From positions 1 to 64,000 of IMG/VR virus record IMGVR_UViG_3300028581_000011: a stretch of DNA of 64,000 nt, one strand, 5' to 3'. Shown in pieces: positions 52,091 to 60,885 of the stretch. The translations under genes were made by a program, and so were the position numbers. The notes beneath the pieces are model-generated. The model ran no database searches. It was given only the letters and a program-made list of their open reading frames with translations, and had not been told where the DNA came from. How positions within the stretch are numbered: position 1 is the first letter of the stretch; the number at the start of each line of letters is the position of its first letter. This DNA comes from a virus.

Positions 52091-52708
52091 TCACTCCTCT
52101 GGGGTTATGTCTAATATTGAGGGGACATCAAACCCCTCAAGAGCCGTAGCTCCTAGCCCGTGGGCCTTCAGACGGGCGATATTGGCCAAGACATGGGCAT
52201 AGTGATTTAGGCCGACCCTCTCCCTATGAAGCCAGTAGAAGCGAAGCTGGAGGCCTATACGGGCAAATGAATCGACCATTGCCCATAGGCTTGCATGCTT
52301 ACTACGCCTGACCTGCCTATTTCCACATTGGGCTACGTACTGGCAGTCCGTTACCAGTGCTATCTTCGCTGTCCTACCTAGTTTGACACGAGGCTCTATG
52401 AACACCAGCGCGTATGCCAGCGCCATGATTTCAGCCACGATGTTTGTGCCGTGCGAAGCTGATCCGTACACGCTGTGAATACGGCCTGTGTTGTGTACGA
52501 CCGCTGCACCCCAGCCAATAGGCTTCTTCAGACTTGTACCGGAACCATCTCCGATAACGATGTAGTCCCAGTCTCGATCAATACCTAGCTCTTCAACCAG
52601 CGCTGCTATCGTCGGCAGTACCGTCGTGTTCTGCTCGCTTGGAGGCGAACTCGGCTTTGAGGGCTTCAGCAGCTTCTTCCCCGGCTTGAATGGTGGCGTC
52701 TGCGCCAT
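52091..52708 (-). CDS. RNase H type I-like protein, 205 aa
   Basis: The start at 52708 (MAQTPPFKPGKKLL) has AAGGAG upstream and lies 116 bases inside the preceding gene, in another frame. Catalytic-type residues: DGSGT near 53, AEIMALAYAL with Glu near 93, and VTDCQYV with Asp near 121. The last motif reads NHYAH where RNases H have N-x-x-A-D, so the fourth carboxylate is replaced by His. It would remove RNA primers or R-loops. Confidence 0.75.
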   Translation of the reverse strand: MAQTPPFKPGKKLLKPSKPSSPPSEQNTTVLPTIAALVEELGIDRDWDYIVIGDGSGTSLKKPIGWGAAVVHNTGRIHSVYGSASHGTNIVAEIMALAYALVFIEPRVKLGRTAKIALVTDCQYVAQCGNRQVRRSKHASLWAMVDSFARIGLQLRFYWLHRERVGLNHYAHVLANIARLKAHGLGATALEGFDVPSILDITPEE

Positions 52709-53015
52709 ACAACTCTCCTTGCTTCGGCTGCGCAACGGCTGCCGCTGTCCACGAACACATAGCAATCAACAGACGATCTTGAAGCTCCTTGCATTGCGAC
52801 AGCATCGATATCAGTGCCATAGGCTCCACGCTCTGCCCGAGCATGTTGCCGTTACGATTGGCACAGATGGATCCGATGCAGTTGTCGTTCAAGGTGTCCT
52901 TCCAGTCGAAGATGATGGCAACACCATTGAGCTCGGCAATATTGGCCAGCAATTCCTTTGCGGCTGCCACTGCCTGCCAGACGCCACGCTCTTGGAATGT
53001 TTGTTGTTCACCCAT
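52593..53015 (-). CDS. Hypothetical protein, 140 aa
   Basis: GAGG lies upstream of the ATG at 53015. Helical protein with a DWKDTLNDNCIG segment and an Ala/Glu-rich C-terminal helix. Its last 116 bases overlap the RNase H gene in a different frame. Unrecognised. Confidence 0.6.
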   Translation of the reverse strand: MGEQQTFQERGVWQAVAAAKELLANIAELNGVAIIFDWKDTLNDNCIGSICANRNGNMLGQSVEPMALISMLSQCKELQDRLLIAMCSWTAAAVAQPKQGELYGADATIQAGEEAAEALKAEFASKRAEHDGTADDSSAG

Positions 53016-53418
53016 TGTTGGTCACCTCGTCTGTAATGGCTACCTCCTGTGGCTGTACTTCTACATCCTCTACGACGACATCGTCCTTAGGGCCACGGCA
53101 TACACTGTGCGTGTAGTCGTTGACCAGCGTAGCTACCTTTGTTGAGGCAAACCACATGACAGGCAGAGCCAGCAAGCATTGCCACAACGACAGAGGTAAC
53201 AGCAATACAGCAAACAACGACATAAGCAAACACGCATGGTGGGCCATGCAGAACGGGCATGTAAACAGCTCACCGAGCAGTGCGTCCGTCTTGTTTGAAG
53301 AGCTACGCTTAGCCGCAGCGAACTTTCGAAGCGGCAAAAATACGGAACCATGGTGTAACACCTCGACCAGCTGATTGCCGGCCAAGCCAACGACAAGTAC
53401 CAGCAGAAGCAGTGTCAT
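53008..53418 (-). CDS. Membrane protein, DUF1360-like, 136 aa
   Basis: The start at 53418 (MTLLLLVLVVGLAGNQLVEV) overlaps the preceding stop as ATGA. An N-terminal membrane helix, a loop, then FTCPFCMAHHACLLMSLFAV, LLLPLSLWQCLLALPVMWFA and an acidic tail. The C-x2-C motif at the membrane boundary resembles DUF1360 membrane proteins. A lysis or exclusion role is possible but not shown. Confidence 0.65.
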   Translation of the reverse strand: MTLLLLVLVVGLAGNQLVEVLHHGSVFLPLRKFAAAKRSSSNKTDALLGELFTCPFCMAHHACLLMSLFAVLLLPLSLWQCLLALPVMWFASTKVATLVNDYTHSVCRGPKDDVVVEDVEVQPQEVAITDEVTNNG

Positions 53419-53567
53419 TTCAGTTTGTCTCCGAGATGTGCTATAGACATCAGCAACAACAACGATAGGGTAACGCTGATCACGGGAATTAGGCCAAGTA
53501 CGGGTATCGTCAGCAATCCGCCAACGACACTGGCCACAAATAACTCTGTAGTAGTTTTGTTCTTCAT
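53415..53567 (-). CDS. Small membrane protein, 50 aa
   Basis: A short ORF, MKNKTTTELFVASVVGGLLT onward, with two hydrophobic segments separated by a Pro/Gly turn and a charged C-terminus ending GDKLK. GAGG lies upstream and the stop overlaps the next start (ATGA). Size and topology would fit a holin-like or membrane-accessory protein. It is the first minus-strand gene at the divergent junction with terminase. Confidence 0.65.
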   Translation of the reverse strand: MKNKTTTELFVASVVGGLLTIPVLGLIPVISVTLSLLLLMSIAHLGDKLK

Positions 53568-53608
53568 CAATCACCTCAGGTCAGTTGAGCGCATCGCTGC
53601 GCTGCCTT

Positions 53609-53635
53609 TTAACAGCATCCATTAAGGGCTATACT
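53609..53635 (+). promoter_or_regulatory. Candidate promoter of the terminase gene
   Basis: TTAACA at 53609-53614 and TATACT at 53630-53635 are separated by 15 bases, upstream of AGGAGG and the ATG at 53657. The spacing is slightly short. Confidence 0.4.
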
Positions 53636-53656
53636 GTTGCAGGAGGTACTGACCCA

Positions 53657-56600
53657 ATGAGTCTCGCACTAACTACTGACACCAACATCAAGCCGGCTGA
53701 TTTTGACATGTTGATGGATACGTGGAGCCGGCACATGGCCGGGCGTAATCTATACAACCTATCGCCGTTGCTGCCAATGATGTTGAATCTCAGCGGCGAA
53801 CCCTTGACCCTCCAAGATCACTATCCGTTTGAACCTCTCTTCGCTACGCATCTGCCCAAGAAGACCACCGTCATAGCCGGTCGTCAGGTGGGCAAGACAC
53901 AGTCGTTGTCCGCACAGGGTGTCGTGCAGACCTGTAGTCTTCCGTATTTCAAAACGTTGTTCATATCGCCGCTGTACGAACACATACGGCGATTCTCTTC
54001 CAACTACGTTCGTCCTCTGATCGACACGTCGCCGATCCGTCACATGTTTATTGACGCCAGGACAACGTCCAATGTTTTGCAGCGGTCGTTCCTTAATCAG
54101 TCGCTTATGTTCTTCTCGTATGCCTTCCTTTCTGTTGATCGTATACGTGGAATACCGGCCGATAAGAACACCTACGATGAATCGGCACGCGGCGATAATA
54201 CATATGTCAGTACACCGTCCGGCCAGGTACTCATTCGCGACGTAGCTGTAGGCACTCCGATAAAAGCTTTCTCGGAAGATGGTCATTTGATATGGACCCA
54301 TGTCATAAAGAAGTGGTATGCTGGTCGTCGTCGCTGCTACCGACTTCTACTGACAAATGGGAGATTCGTCGATGCCACAGCAGAAAGCTGGGTGGGCACA
54401 GCCACCGGATGTTTTAGAGTTTCCTCGATCATCAAAGCTGTCGCCGACTCAGGCAGCCAAACAAGCAAAAATTGTCAGGCAGGCTGTACAGCGGAATCAG
54501 CTGAGTCAACTACAATGGCAGACAGTGCTCGGAACACTGCTAGGGGACGGACACATAGCGCTGAGAGGAAGCTACCACGCAGTACACGGGCCCAGCCAAC
54601 AGGCATATCTCTGGCACAAGTACACAATATTGTCCGAGTTCGTTTACGGCGCACCTTCCAGATCGAAGAAGAGCAAACAAGGCTACTGGTCGGGAAGATT
54701 TTGGACTGCCGAGGTTCCGGTTTTCAAGTGCTTGCGGAGCCTCTGGTATCCAAACGGAATCAAGACAGTGACACCAAGAGCTCTGGAGATGATCGACAAG
54801 GTAGGCTTTTTGCCGACCATTGCTTGGTGGCTGGCAGACGATGGGAGCCGCTCAGGTCGAGCGGATTCACCGACGCTGATTTTTTGTACCAACGGGTTCC
54901 AACACGACGAGGTCAGTCTTTTGAGCGAATGGATGACGGATCATGGGTATCCATCGCATGTACTGACTCGGAACGTACCGGGTTACAGACAGTACCCGAT
55001 GCTGTATGTCGAGGCTTGGGCGGCTGTGAGACTCATGGAGGATCTACAGGCACTGACGCCGCCATGCATGCGATACAAGCTCCGCTGTACTGGGCGGAAC
55101 GACATGGCGACCTGTATGTTTTGCGGGAAACGGTTCCGGTTACGGATGTTGCGCCGTCGGAACGACTTACCATGGTTCCCGAACTGCCCGGACTGTGTCA
55201 TGGAAAAGAAACGATTCGAAAGGAAGCGTTTTGCTACAAGAAATCGAGAGAAAATACGGCAGCGTCGTCGCAGCTATTTCGAGCGAGTTCCGGAAGCTGC
55301 GGAACGCAATCGAATGTTGATTCGACAATGGATGAGGGCACATCCAGAGAAGCTAAGGCAATACAAAGAGACTTATCGAAAGAAGCAACGAACAATACAG
55401 ACTACTGTGATGCCGCCGTGCACGGTATGCGGTTGTCGGACGACAATACTCAGCAAACATGCGCGCGTCGATCGAGTGGTCTGTCCCGGCAAGTGCTGGC
55501 AGGAACATGCAAGACGGAAAGCAAAGAAGCGCTATTATATTCGCATGGCGCAGAAACGACCGGAGCTTCAATCAAAATATCTAACGTTGGCGCAGCGGAT
55601 AGACAGCTTGTACCTGTCGAACTGCTAGCAATTGTAGATGTAGGTCTACACGACGTATACGACGTCGAGACAACAACACCACACTCTGTGCTGTTAAATA
55701 GTTGTGCATGGGCAAACTGCCAGGACATTGATCCAGCCTTCATTCCGATTATTCGTGAGACCATCTCAGGCTCGAAGAAATATGGTCTTGAGCAATTTAG
55801 CGGAACGCCCAAAACGCTGGATGGGCCGCTAGAAAATCTGTGGATAGACGGCTCCATGGCGGAATGGTGCATCAAATGTCGCGAGTGCGGCAAATGGAAT
55901 ATTCCGTCACTGGACCACGACCTGGACAAGATGATAGGCCCGCGAATCATCGAACGAGAGATAAGCGAACGAGCCCCGGCTGTGGTGTGCGCTAAGTGCA
56001 GCAAGCCGATATACCCTCGAACTGGTCGATGGATACATCGTGTAGAAGAGAAGAGACTAGAGCACGCCAGCTACCACATGCCACAAATCATTTTTCCGCT
56101 TCACTTCGCTAAGCCAAAGAAGTGGAACGAACTGCTGATGAAGCGTGAAGGACTCGGCAATACACCTCCACACGTCTTCTACAACGAAGTATGCGGCACA
56201 AGCTATGACTACGGGGCCAAGCTTGTATCTGTAACTGATCTGAAGTCTGCCGCCACATTACACGCAAACACGATTGAAGAGGCTAAGCGTGTAATGAATC
56301 AATACACAGTGCGCATGCTGGCTATAGACTGGGGTGGCGGTGGTCAGGACCAGATCAGTTACACGGTGTTTGCCGTGCTAGGTATGCGCCCTGGTGGAAA
56401 GATCGACGTCATATACGGGCATCGTTCGCTGACGCCACATGCGCCATTCGTAGAAGCCGACATGGCGTTGAAGATAATGAGCGAGCTCAAGTGCTCATAT
56501 GCTTGCCACGATTACACCGGCGCTGGTGACATGCGCGAAGAGATCATGGTGAAGGCAGGTCTGCCTGTCGACCGCAGCTTCCCTATCGCCTACATCAGAG

Positions 56601-57025
56601 CCACTGCCGGCCCAATGATGCGGCACATACCGTTCAACGAAAGCACAGAACAACGAGATCACTACAGGCTGTGCAAAGCACGATCATTCGAGCTTACGTG
56701 CGCATTGATCAAGTTGTGCTACATAAGATTCTTCAAGTACGACTTCCTCAATCCGTCACAGACAGGGCTGCTGCACGACTTCCTGTCCTTGGTGGTGGAC
56801 GACGTGTCTAGCCGAACGGGTTCAGATATTCACACCATCATACGCAACGAGAAGGCCGGACCTGACGACTTTGCAAACGCCGTCAACATAGGCGTATGCT
56901 CGCTGTGCTATCGACGCAAGCAGTGGCCAAATGTTGCCGAGATGGCAAACATCAAGATCAGTGGCCACGCCCTGTCAGTCATGCATCCGACAAGCGTCAA
57001 TTGGGACGAGATGCCTCCGCTATGA
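53657..57025 (+). CDS. terL: Terminase large subunit (TerL) precursor containing an intein
   Basis: The start at 53657 (MSLALTTDTNIK) has AGGAGG upstream. The precursor is 1122 aa; removal of the 512-aa intein gives 610 aa. Walker A is VIAGRQVGKTQS near residue 75. The intein interrupts Walker B: NTYDE before it and CQDIDPAFIP after it, so the catalytic Glu is the last residue of the N-extein. The C-extein has zinc pairs (CIKCREC, CAKC) and an RNase-H-like nuclease with LAIDWGGGGQDQ, ACHDYTGAGD and DDFANAVNIG supplying the acidic residues. It packages DNA through the portal. Splicing should be essential. Confidence 0.9.
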   Translation: MSLALTTDTNIKPADFDMLMDTWSRHMAGRNLYNLSPLLPMMLNLSGEPLTLQDHYPFEPLFATHLPKKTTVIAGRQVGKTQSLSAQGVVQTCSLPYFKTLFISPLYEHIRRFSSNYVRPLIDTSPIRHMFIDARTTSNVLQRSFLNQSLMFFSYAFLSVDRIRGIPADKNTYDESARGDNTYVSTPSGQVLIRDVAVGTPIKAFSEDGHLIWTHVIKKWYAGRRRCYRLLLTNGRFVDATAESWVGTATGCFRVSSIIKAVADSGSQTSKNCQAGCTAESAESTTMADSARNTARGRTHSAERKLPRSTRAQPTGISLAQVHNIVRVRLRRTFQIEEEQTRLLVGKILDCRGSGFQVLAEPLVSKRNQDSDTKSSGDDRQGRLFADHCLVAGRRWEPLRSSGFTDADFLYQRVPTRRGQSFERMDDGSWVSIACTDSERTGLQTVPDAVCRGLGGCETHGGSTGTDAAMHAIQAPLYWAERHGDLYVLRETVPVTDVAPSERLTMVPELPGLCHGKETIRKEAFCYKKSRENTAASSQLFRASSGSCGTQSNVDSTMDEGTSREAKAIQRDLSKEATNNTDYCDAAVHGMRLSDDNTQQTCARRSSGLSRQVLAGTCKTESKEALLYSHGAETTGASIKISNVGAADRQLVPVELLAIVDVGLHDVYDVETTTPHSVLLNSCAWANCQDIDPAFIPIIRETISGSKKYGLEQFSGTPKTLDGPLENLWIDGSMAEWCIKCRECGKWNIPSLDHDLDKMIGPRIIEREISERAPAVVCAKCSKPIYPRTGRWIHRVEEKRLEHASYHMPQIIFPLHFAKPKKWNELLMKREGLGNTPPHVFYNEVCGTSYDYGAKLVSVTDLKSAATLHANTIEEAKRVMNQYTVRMLAIDWGGGGQDQISYTVFAVLGMRPGGKIDVIYGHRSLTPHAPFVEADMALKIMSELKCSYACHDYTGAGDMREEIMVKAGLPVDRSFPIAYIRATAGPMMRHIPFNESTEQRDHYRLCKARSFELTCALIKLCYIRFFKYDFLNPSQTGLLHDFLSLVVDDVSSRTGSDIHTIIRNEKAGPDDFANAVNIGVCSLCYRRKQWPNVAEMANIKISGHALSVMHPTSVNWDEMPPL
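54182..55717 (+). other. Intein coding segment in TerL (512 codons)
   Basis: The first residue is Ser of SARGDNTYVSTPSGQVLIRD (block A: GD-x-V-T-G). Block B is LLLTNGRFVDATAESWVGT; the usual TxxH His is Ser here. Blocks F and G are HDVYDVETTTPHSVLLN and SCAWAN, followed by Cys+1. The penultimate His is Ala. The block B His and the penultimate His are therefore both absent, yet the insertion is exactly in frame at the terminase active site. The ~390 residues between the splicing halves have no endonuclease signature in this frame. Confidence 0.85.
54372..55628 (+). CDS. LAGLIDADG homing endonuclease nested out of frame inside the intein, 418 aa
   Basis: It is in the +1 frame relative to TerL. 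GGGAG at 54359-54363 lies eight bases before the ATG at 54372; a TGA at 54351 closes the frame upstream. TVLGTLLGDGHIAL (residues 51-64) and PTIAWWLADDGS (148-159) are the two LAGLIDADG helices with their catalytic Asp. A basic C-terminal half holds CMFC/CPDC and CTVC/CPGKC zinc pairs. The stop at 55626-55628 falls where the C-terminal splicing domain begins. It would cut inteinless terL alleles. Confidence 0.85.
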   Translation: MPQQKAGWAQPPDVLEFPRSSKLSPTQAAKQAKIVRQAVQRNQLSQLQWQTVLGTLLGDGHIALRGSYHAVHGPSQQAYLWHKYTILSEFVYGAPSRSKKSKQGYWSGRFWTAEVPVFKCLRSLWYPNGIKTVTPRALEMIDKVGFLPTIAWWLADDGSRSGRADSPTLIFCTNGFQHDEVSLLSEWMTDHGYPSHVLTRNVPGYRQYPMLYVEAWAAVRLMEDLQALTPPCMRYKLRCTGRNDMATCMFCGKRFRLRMLRRRNDLPWFPNCPDCVMEKKRFERKRFATRNREKIRQRRRSYFERVPEAAERNRMLIRQWMRAHPEKLRQYKETYRKKQRTIQTTVMPPCTVCGCRTTILSKHARVDRVVCPGKCWQEHARRKAKKRYYIRMAQKRPELQSKYLTLAQRIDSLYLSNC

Positions 57026-59663
57026 GATTGCTCAGCCATCGTGAGCTGAAGCAGACATAGTTGTGACCTGCGTCGTGCAACCTACCCGCTCGGTCTAGCA
57101 TGGTCGGTATCTGGTCGAACATGCGTGGGTCGATTGGTTCCTTACCTATGCAACGATTCCACGCGGCACGGGTAAGCTTTATAGATGGTGGCTTGCCTAT
57201 TACGGCACCGGACGGCTGCTTCAACAATGCGAGTTTGCTTGAGCGACTATAGCCCTCGGTAATCAAAGGCAGTTGTTTGTTGATGACAGCCTGAGCCACA
57301 ATAGAGCCTATGACTGTTGCTTTGTCGGCAACAGACTCAGTGAGCACCCTATTCAAGCCTGCAGATAATGCAGTCGTATCCACGCCAGTGTTCACAAGGT
57401 AGCTGCGCAGGTCTTTAGCCAGCTCCTGATAACGACCAAGATAGCGGTCGTCCTCTCGTCTAAAGCTACGTCTGGCCAGATCTGCCAGGTAGTTCACCAA
57501 CAGCGCCCGTGCGGCAGCTATGGCCGAAGCAGGCAGATCTATGCTGTTGTATTCAGTTATGGCGATCCATCTGTCTGTGAAGACACTGGCCAGCGCAGTC
57601 AACGGCCTACCAATCGTAATGCAGTTGTTCACTGTCCGACCAGTGTTGTGAATGAGCTTGCGAAGAACTGACGTGTTGTCAGCACTGCGCAAGTCCCGTA
57701 TAGCCGGCCAGTTGTGAGGCCAGCTGGAAAGCTGCTTACCTGACACAGCCGGGCAGCCAAGCCCTGCTGCCAGCTCTATAGCTGCCCAGGATGATGGGCC
57801 GCATATACAGATGTTGCTTGGCGCATAGTTGTAGATCGGTGCCAGTATGTTGCGCAGCACGGCTAGCAACATTGCGTACACAAGCGGTCCACATGGCCGA
57901 GTCAAAGCATAAGCATCAGATGCTGTTAGTCCAGCAGGCTGACTAAAGTCCATACAGGGTGTGTTCTCATCGGGCAGGAAGTTTACAGCCTGTGTGGTGC
58001 CGGCCCTAGAGAGACAAAAAGTAGGGAACACAATGCCAGCCAGCTCGGAGTTCCAGCCGACTGTGTCATTGCCCCGCACGCAGACAGGATTACGAAGGCC
58101 AACAGCCATATGGAACAACTGATGGCTTAGTTGCGGGTGACATTGCGGTACACCCAGTCGCGCCTGAACAAGGCATTGTTGCATCCAGTCTAGTGTGTTG
58201 CCTGCGAGCAGTCTCTTGGGTGCGCAAAATGGTACTCGTTTTCCGTAATAGCCAATGTGTCCTGTGTAATACAGCTCCCCGGTGCTGGGCTTAGTTATCG
58301 CTTTGTCCAGCACCAGATCAGCATCGATCAACATCTCCTGAGCATGACCTGAGTGCAAACACCAGTAATCACCTGTTGCAGATATCAGCTGTCCTTTTCT
58401 GGTTCGGCCACTGCTGGTCACCCAGTAAGTTGTAGGTAGAGATCTAGCCGTACGTACAAGCCTGCTCTGAGCTATGACGATGTTCGGATCGACGCCAAAC
58501 TTTGGCAGGTCGACCAGTAGTTCCTCTTGTTCGTCCACACCGACCTCACGGCAGTAAGTAGCTACTGCTTGTGCCCACGGGACAGCATTTCTCCGGCACG
58601 ACAACAGAAAGTTATTGGGTTCCTGGTGTCGAAGAAACGTAGCCCTATCGTCAACCTGCTGGCTGATTATGATCTTCCCGTTACTCCTGGCAGCATGGGC
58701 TACGATGTCGGCTGTCAGCCTGTTGCACCAGAATATGAGTGTTCTATTTGTGAACATCTGCCAGCTGTAGATAGGGTGCACAGCATGACCGCGCTGAGTA
58801 TAGCCGGTGTCACATAGGATCAGTGGCAGTCCTCGCGCTGACTGCTCAAGCTGTCTGATGTGCAGAGGCATTCCGTCTACGATACTGTTGATAACGACAG
58901 CACTTTTGTCCCAGTCCAATGAGCTACGACGTATGTCGGGGCAGAAGTGCAGGCCTGACTCCGTAGATGACGCCACAGACGATAGCGTGCTATGCCACAC
59001 GTAATCCTTGCTGCTGGCGTCACGACCAATGAACAGAAATCGGCATATCCTGCCGGGCAAGTCGTACATAGGCAGAACAAGTACTGAGGACCAGTTGGTA
59101 CCGGGCAGTACGTTGCTTTGTCGTTTATTCGTGGCTGCGCCGTCGGATCTCTCCAGCATGTTGCGCAGGTAATCTGCGTCCACATGACCCACAAGCTGGC
59201 TCAAGCCCTGATCGGCCCATGACGCCGGCAGTTCACTGCGCCAGGACAGCTTATGTATCAAGTCAGAAAGGCCTGTGTTATGATGAATGAGGCCTAATTT
59301 GGCGTGCTGCCATAGCTCGGCAGTCATTGTCTGGTTGGCTACAACATGTTGCTTGTGCGCAGCTAGAAACGATCGATGTGTAGGCAGCGCATGGCCTTGT
59401 TCGTTCAAACGCGTGATAACAGACTCGACGTCAAGCTGCCAGGCCGCACTTGCCAGTTGCAACATATCGCCAGCAAATGCACAATGACGGCAATAAGCCC
59501 ACTGCCAATTGAATGGCCTGCTGTCAAAGATTTCCAGGCGACCTTGCCTACACACAGGACATTCTGCGGTAGTCGGAAGCGATGCTGCAGTGGGCCTAAC
59601 GCCCAGCCCAGCCAGTACCTTAACCCAGGACACCGCTTCTAAAAACGAGCGGAGGGATACCAT
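56997..59663 (-). CDS. Primase-like protein with CHC2-type zinc finger and degenerate P-loop region, 888 aa
   Basis: A finger with CPVC near residue 35 and CRHC near 58 followed by FAGDMLQLASAAW is typical of CHC2 primase fingers. SAVVINSIVDGMPLHIRQLE, then LPLILCDTGY may be a decayed Toprim. CICGPSSWAAIELAAGLG near 620 sits where a helicase P-loop would be but lacks GK[ST]. It may be a second, altered primase-helicase. The 3' end overlaps terL by 29 bases; the ATG shares CATG with the divergent gene. Confidence 0.6.
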   Translation of the reverse strand: MVSLRSFLEAVSWVKVLAGLGVRPTAASLPTTAECPVCRQGRLEIFDSRPFNWQWAYCRHCAFAGDMLQLASAAWQLDVESVITRLNEQGHALPTHRSFLAAHKQHVVANQTMTAELWQHAKLGLIHHNTGLSDLIHKLSWRSELPASWADQGLSQLVGHVDADYLRNMLERSDGAATNKRQSNVLPGTNWSSVLVLPMYDLPGRICRFLFIGRDASSKDYVWHSTLSSVASSTESGLHFCPDIRRSSLDWDKSAVVINSIVDGMPLHIRQLEQSARGLPLILCDTGYTQRGHAVHPIYSWQMFTNRTLIFWCNRLTADIVAHAARSNGKIIISQQVDDRATFLRHQEPNNFLLSCRRNAVPWAQAVATYCREVGVDEQEELLVDLPKFGVDPNIVIAQSRLVRTARSLPTTYWVTSSGRTRKGQLISATGDYWCLHSGHAQEMLIDADLVLDKAITKPSTGELYYTGHIGYYGKRVPFCAPKRLLAGNTLDWMQQCLVQARLGVPQCHPQLSHQLFHMAVGLRNPVCVRGNDTVGWNSELAGIVFPTFCLSRAGTTQAVNFLPDENTPCMDFSQPAGLTASDAYALTRPCGPLVYAMLLAVLRNILAPIYNYAPSNICICGPSSWAAIELAAGLGCPAVSGKQLSSWPHNWPAIRDLRSADNTSVLRKLIHNTGRTVNNCITIGRPLTALASVFTDRWIAITEYNSIDLPASAIAAARALLVNYLADLARRSFRREDDRYLGRYQELAKDLRSYLVNTGVDTTALSAGLNRVLTESVADKATVIGSIVAQAVINKQLPLITEGYSRSSKLALLKQPSGAVIGKPPSIKLTRAAWNRCIGKEPIDPRMFDQIPTMLDRAGRLHDAGHNYVCFSSRWLSNLIAEASRPN

Positions 59664-60861
59664 GACTCAAATCCTCGATTCAGCGATGGACACAGGTCTT
59701 CACGAGCTCCACAAGATCGCCAAGCTATACGATCTTCCGGACTATGTGAAGGAAGCTAGTGCCGAAGAAACCATGTTCGGAGACGATTTGCCTCCCGCAG
59801 CCTATGCCGATCCAGCCAACAAGCGCTTTCGTTGCCACAACAAAGCGGCCACGATGCTGAACTACCTGTACTTTATCGAACAGCGTATCGACATGCCTAC
59901 AAAGACAGCTAACTGGATTCAGCAGCGCTTTGAGGGGGCTGGTCGTTACTTCGGCATTCTAGGCGACATGAATGACGCGGCGATTCGTTATTCGTCTCGT
60001 GTCAAAACGGCAGAAGACGAGCTTTCCGATTCTTCCTTCGCCATTGTATGGGTCGGTGACGATCACCGTAAATACCGTCGGTATCGTATGACCAATACGT
60101 TGGAAGTGAAGAAGGCTGCCGACTGGTTGATCTCCAATCGAGCCAGCTTTGTCTTTGAGCATCGTCACAAGATCGCGTCCAAGATCCTTGAGAAGATGGC
60201 CGAATACGGCGCTGGTCTCAGTGATGATACGCTGGAAGTGCTTGATCGGATGGCCGGACACGGCATGTACGATCCAAAAGAAGCTGCTGCAGCTATTAGG
60301 CAGCGCCTGCTACTGACCTCAAAAGTTGCCGAGGACACACGCCAAGGCATGCTCAAGCTTGCTGACACTATCGAGTCACAAGCATCGCTGGCTTTGGATG
60401 CCTCCACGGTTAAGGCCGCTGCCGAGACTGTTGATCAGTTCGACCAGACCTACAAGATCGCCGGCAGATACTCCGACACAGTGCCTATGCCGGAAGACAT
60501 CTTCTGCAAGATAACCTTCCGAGCTGCCAAGCAGCTGTCGAAGGACGCCTGTCAGTTGGTTACTGGTACGATCTACAATCGTGACCAGCTGGCCAAGTTG
60601 GCTCTCAGCGATGTGCAGGATCTGCTCGGAGATGCTGCGAAAGAAGTTATCGATGGTTTGGTTGTCTGCGGCGACAAGATGGCGGAAGTAGCTGCCACCT
60701 TGCCCAGACCTGAAGCTCGCAAGCTTGAGATGTTGCTTGAAGAGGCAGGGCAGCAGCCCATATTCAAGACTGCCGATGCCAGGCAGCTGACCGACGAAGC
60801 CCGACGTGAACTATCGCTTGTGTACCACTGCTTGGCCAATATGCCCAAAGGACACAGCTAG
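59662..60861 (+). CDS. Hypothetical 399-aa protein
   Basis: The ATG at 59662 has GGAGGG six bases upstream. Largely helical with many Asp/Ala/Lys residues; the segment VGDDHRKYRRYRMTNTLEVK precedes a repeated helical region. No family recognised. It is the only plus-strand gene besides terL and its nested gene, and has a terminator after it. It could be a virion or maturation protein, which is not proven. Confidence 0.7.
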   Translation: MTQILDSAMDTGLHELHKIAKLYDLPDYVKEASAEETMFGDDLPPAAYADPANKRFRCHNKAATMLNYLYFIEQRIDMPTKTANWIQQRFEGAGRYFGILGDMNDAAIRYSSRVKTAEDELSDSSFAIVWVGDDHRKYRRYRMTNTLEVKKAADWLISNRASFVFEHRHKIASKILEKMAEYGAGLSDDTLEVLDRMAGHGMYDPKEAAAAIRQRLLLTSKVAEDTRQGMLKLADTIESQASLALDASTVKAAAETVDQFDQTYKIAGRYSDTVPMPEDIFCKITFRAAKQLSKDACQLVTGTIYNRDQLAKLALSDVQDLLGDAAKEVIDGLVVCGDKMAEVAATLPRPEARKLEMLLEEAGQQPIFKTADARQLTDEARRELSLVYHCLANMPKGHS

Positions 60862-60885
60862 TACTCACAGTCGGTTACTTGTTAG

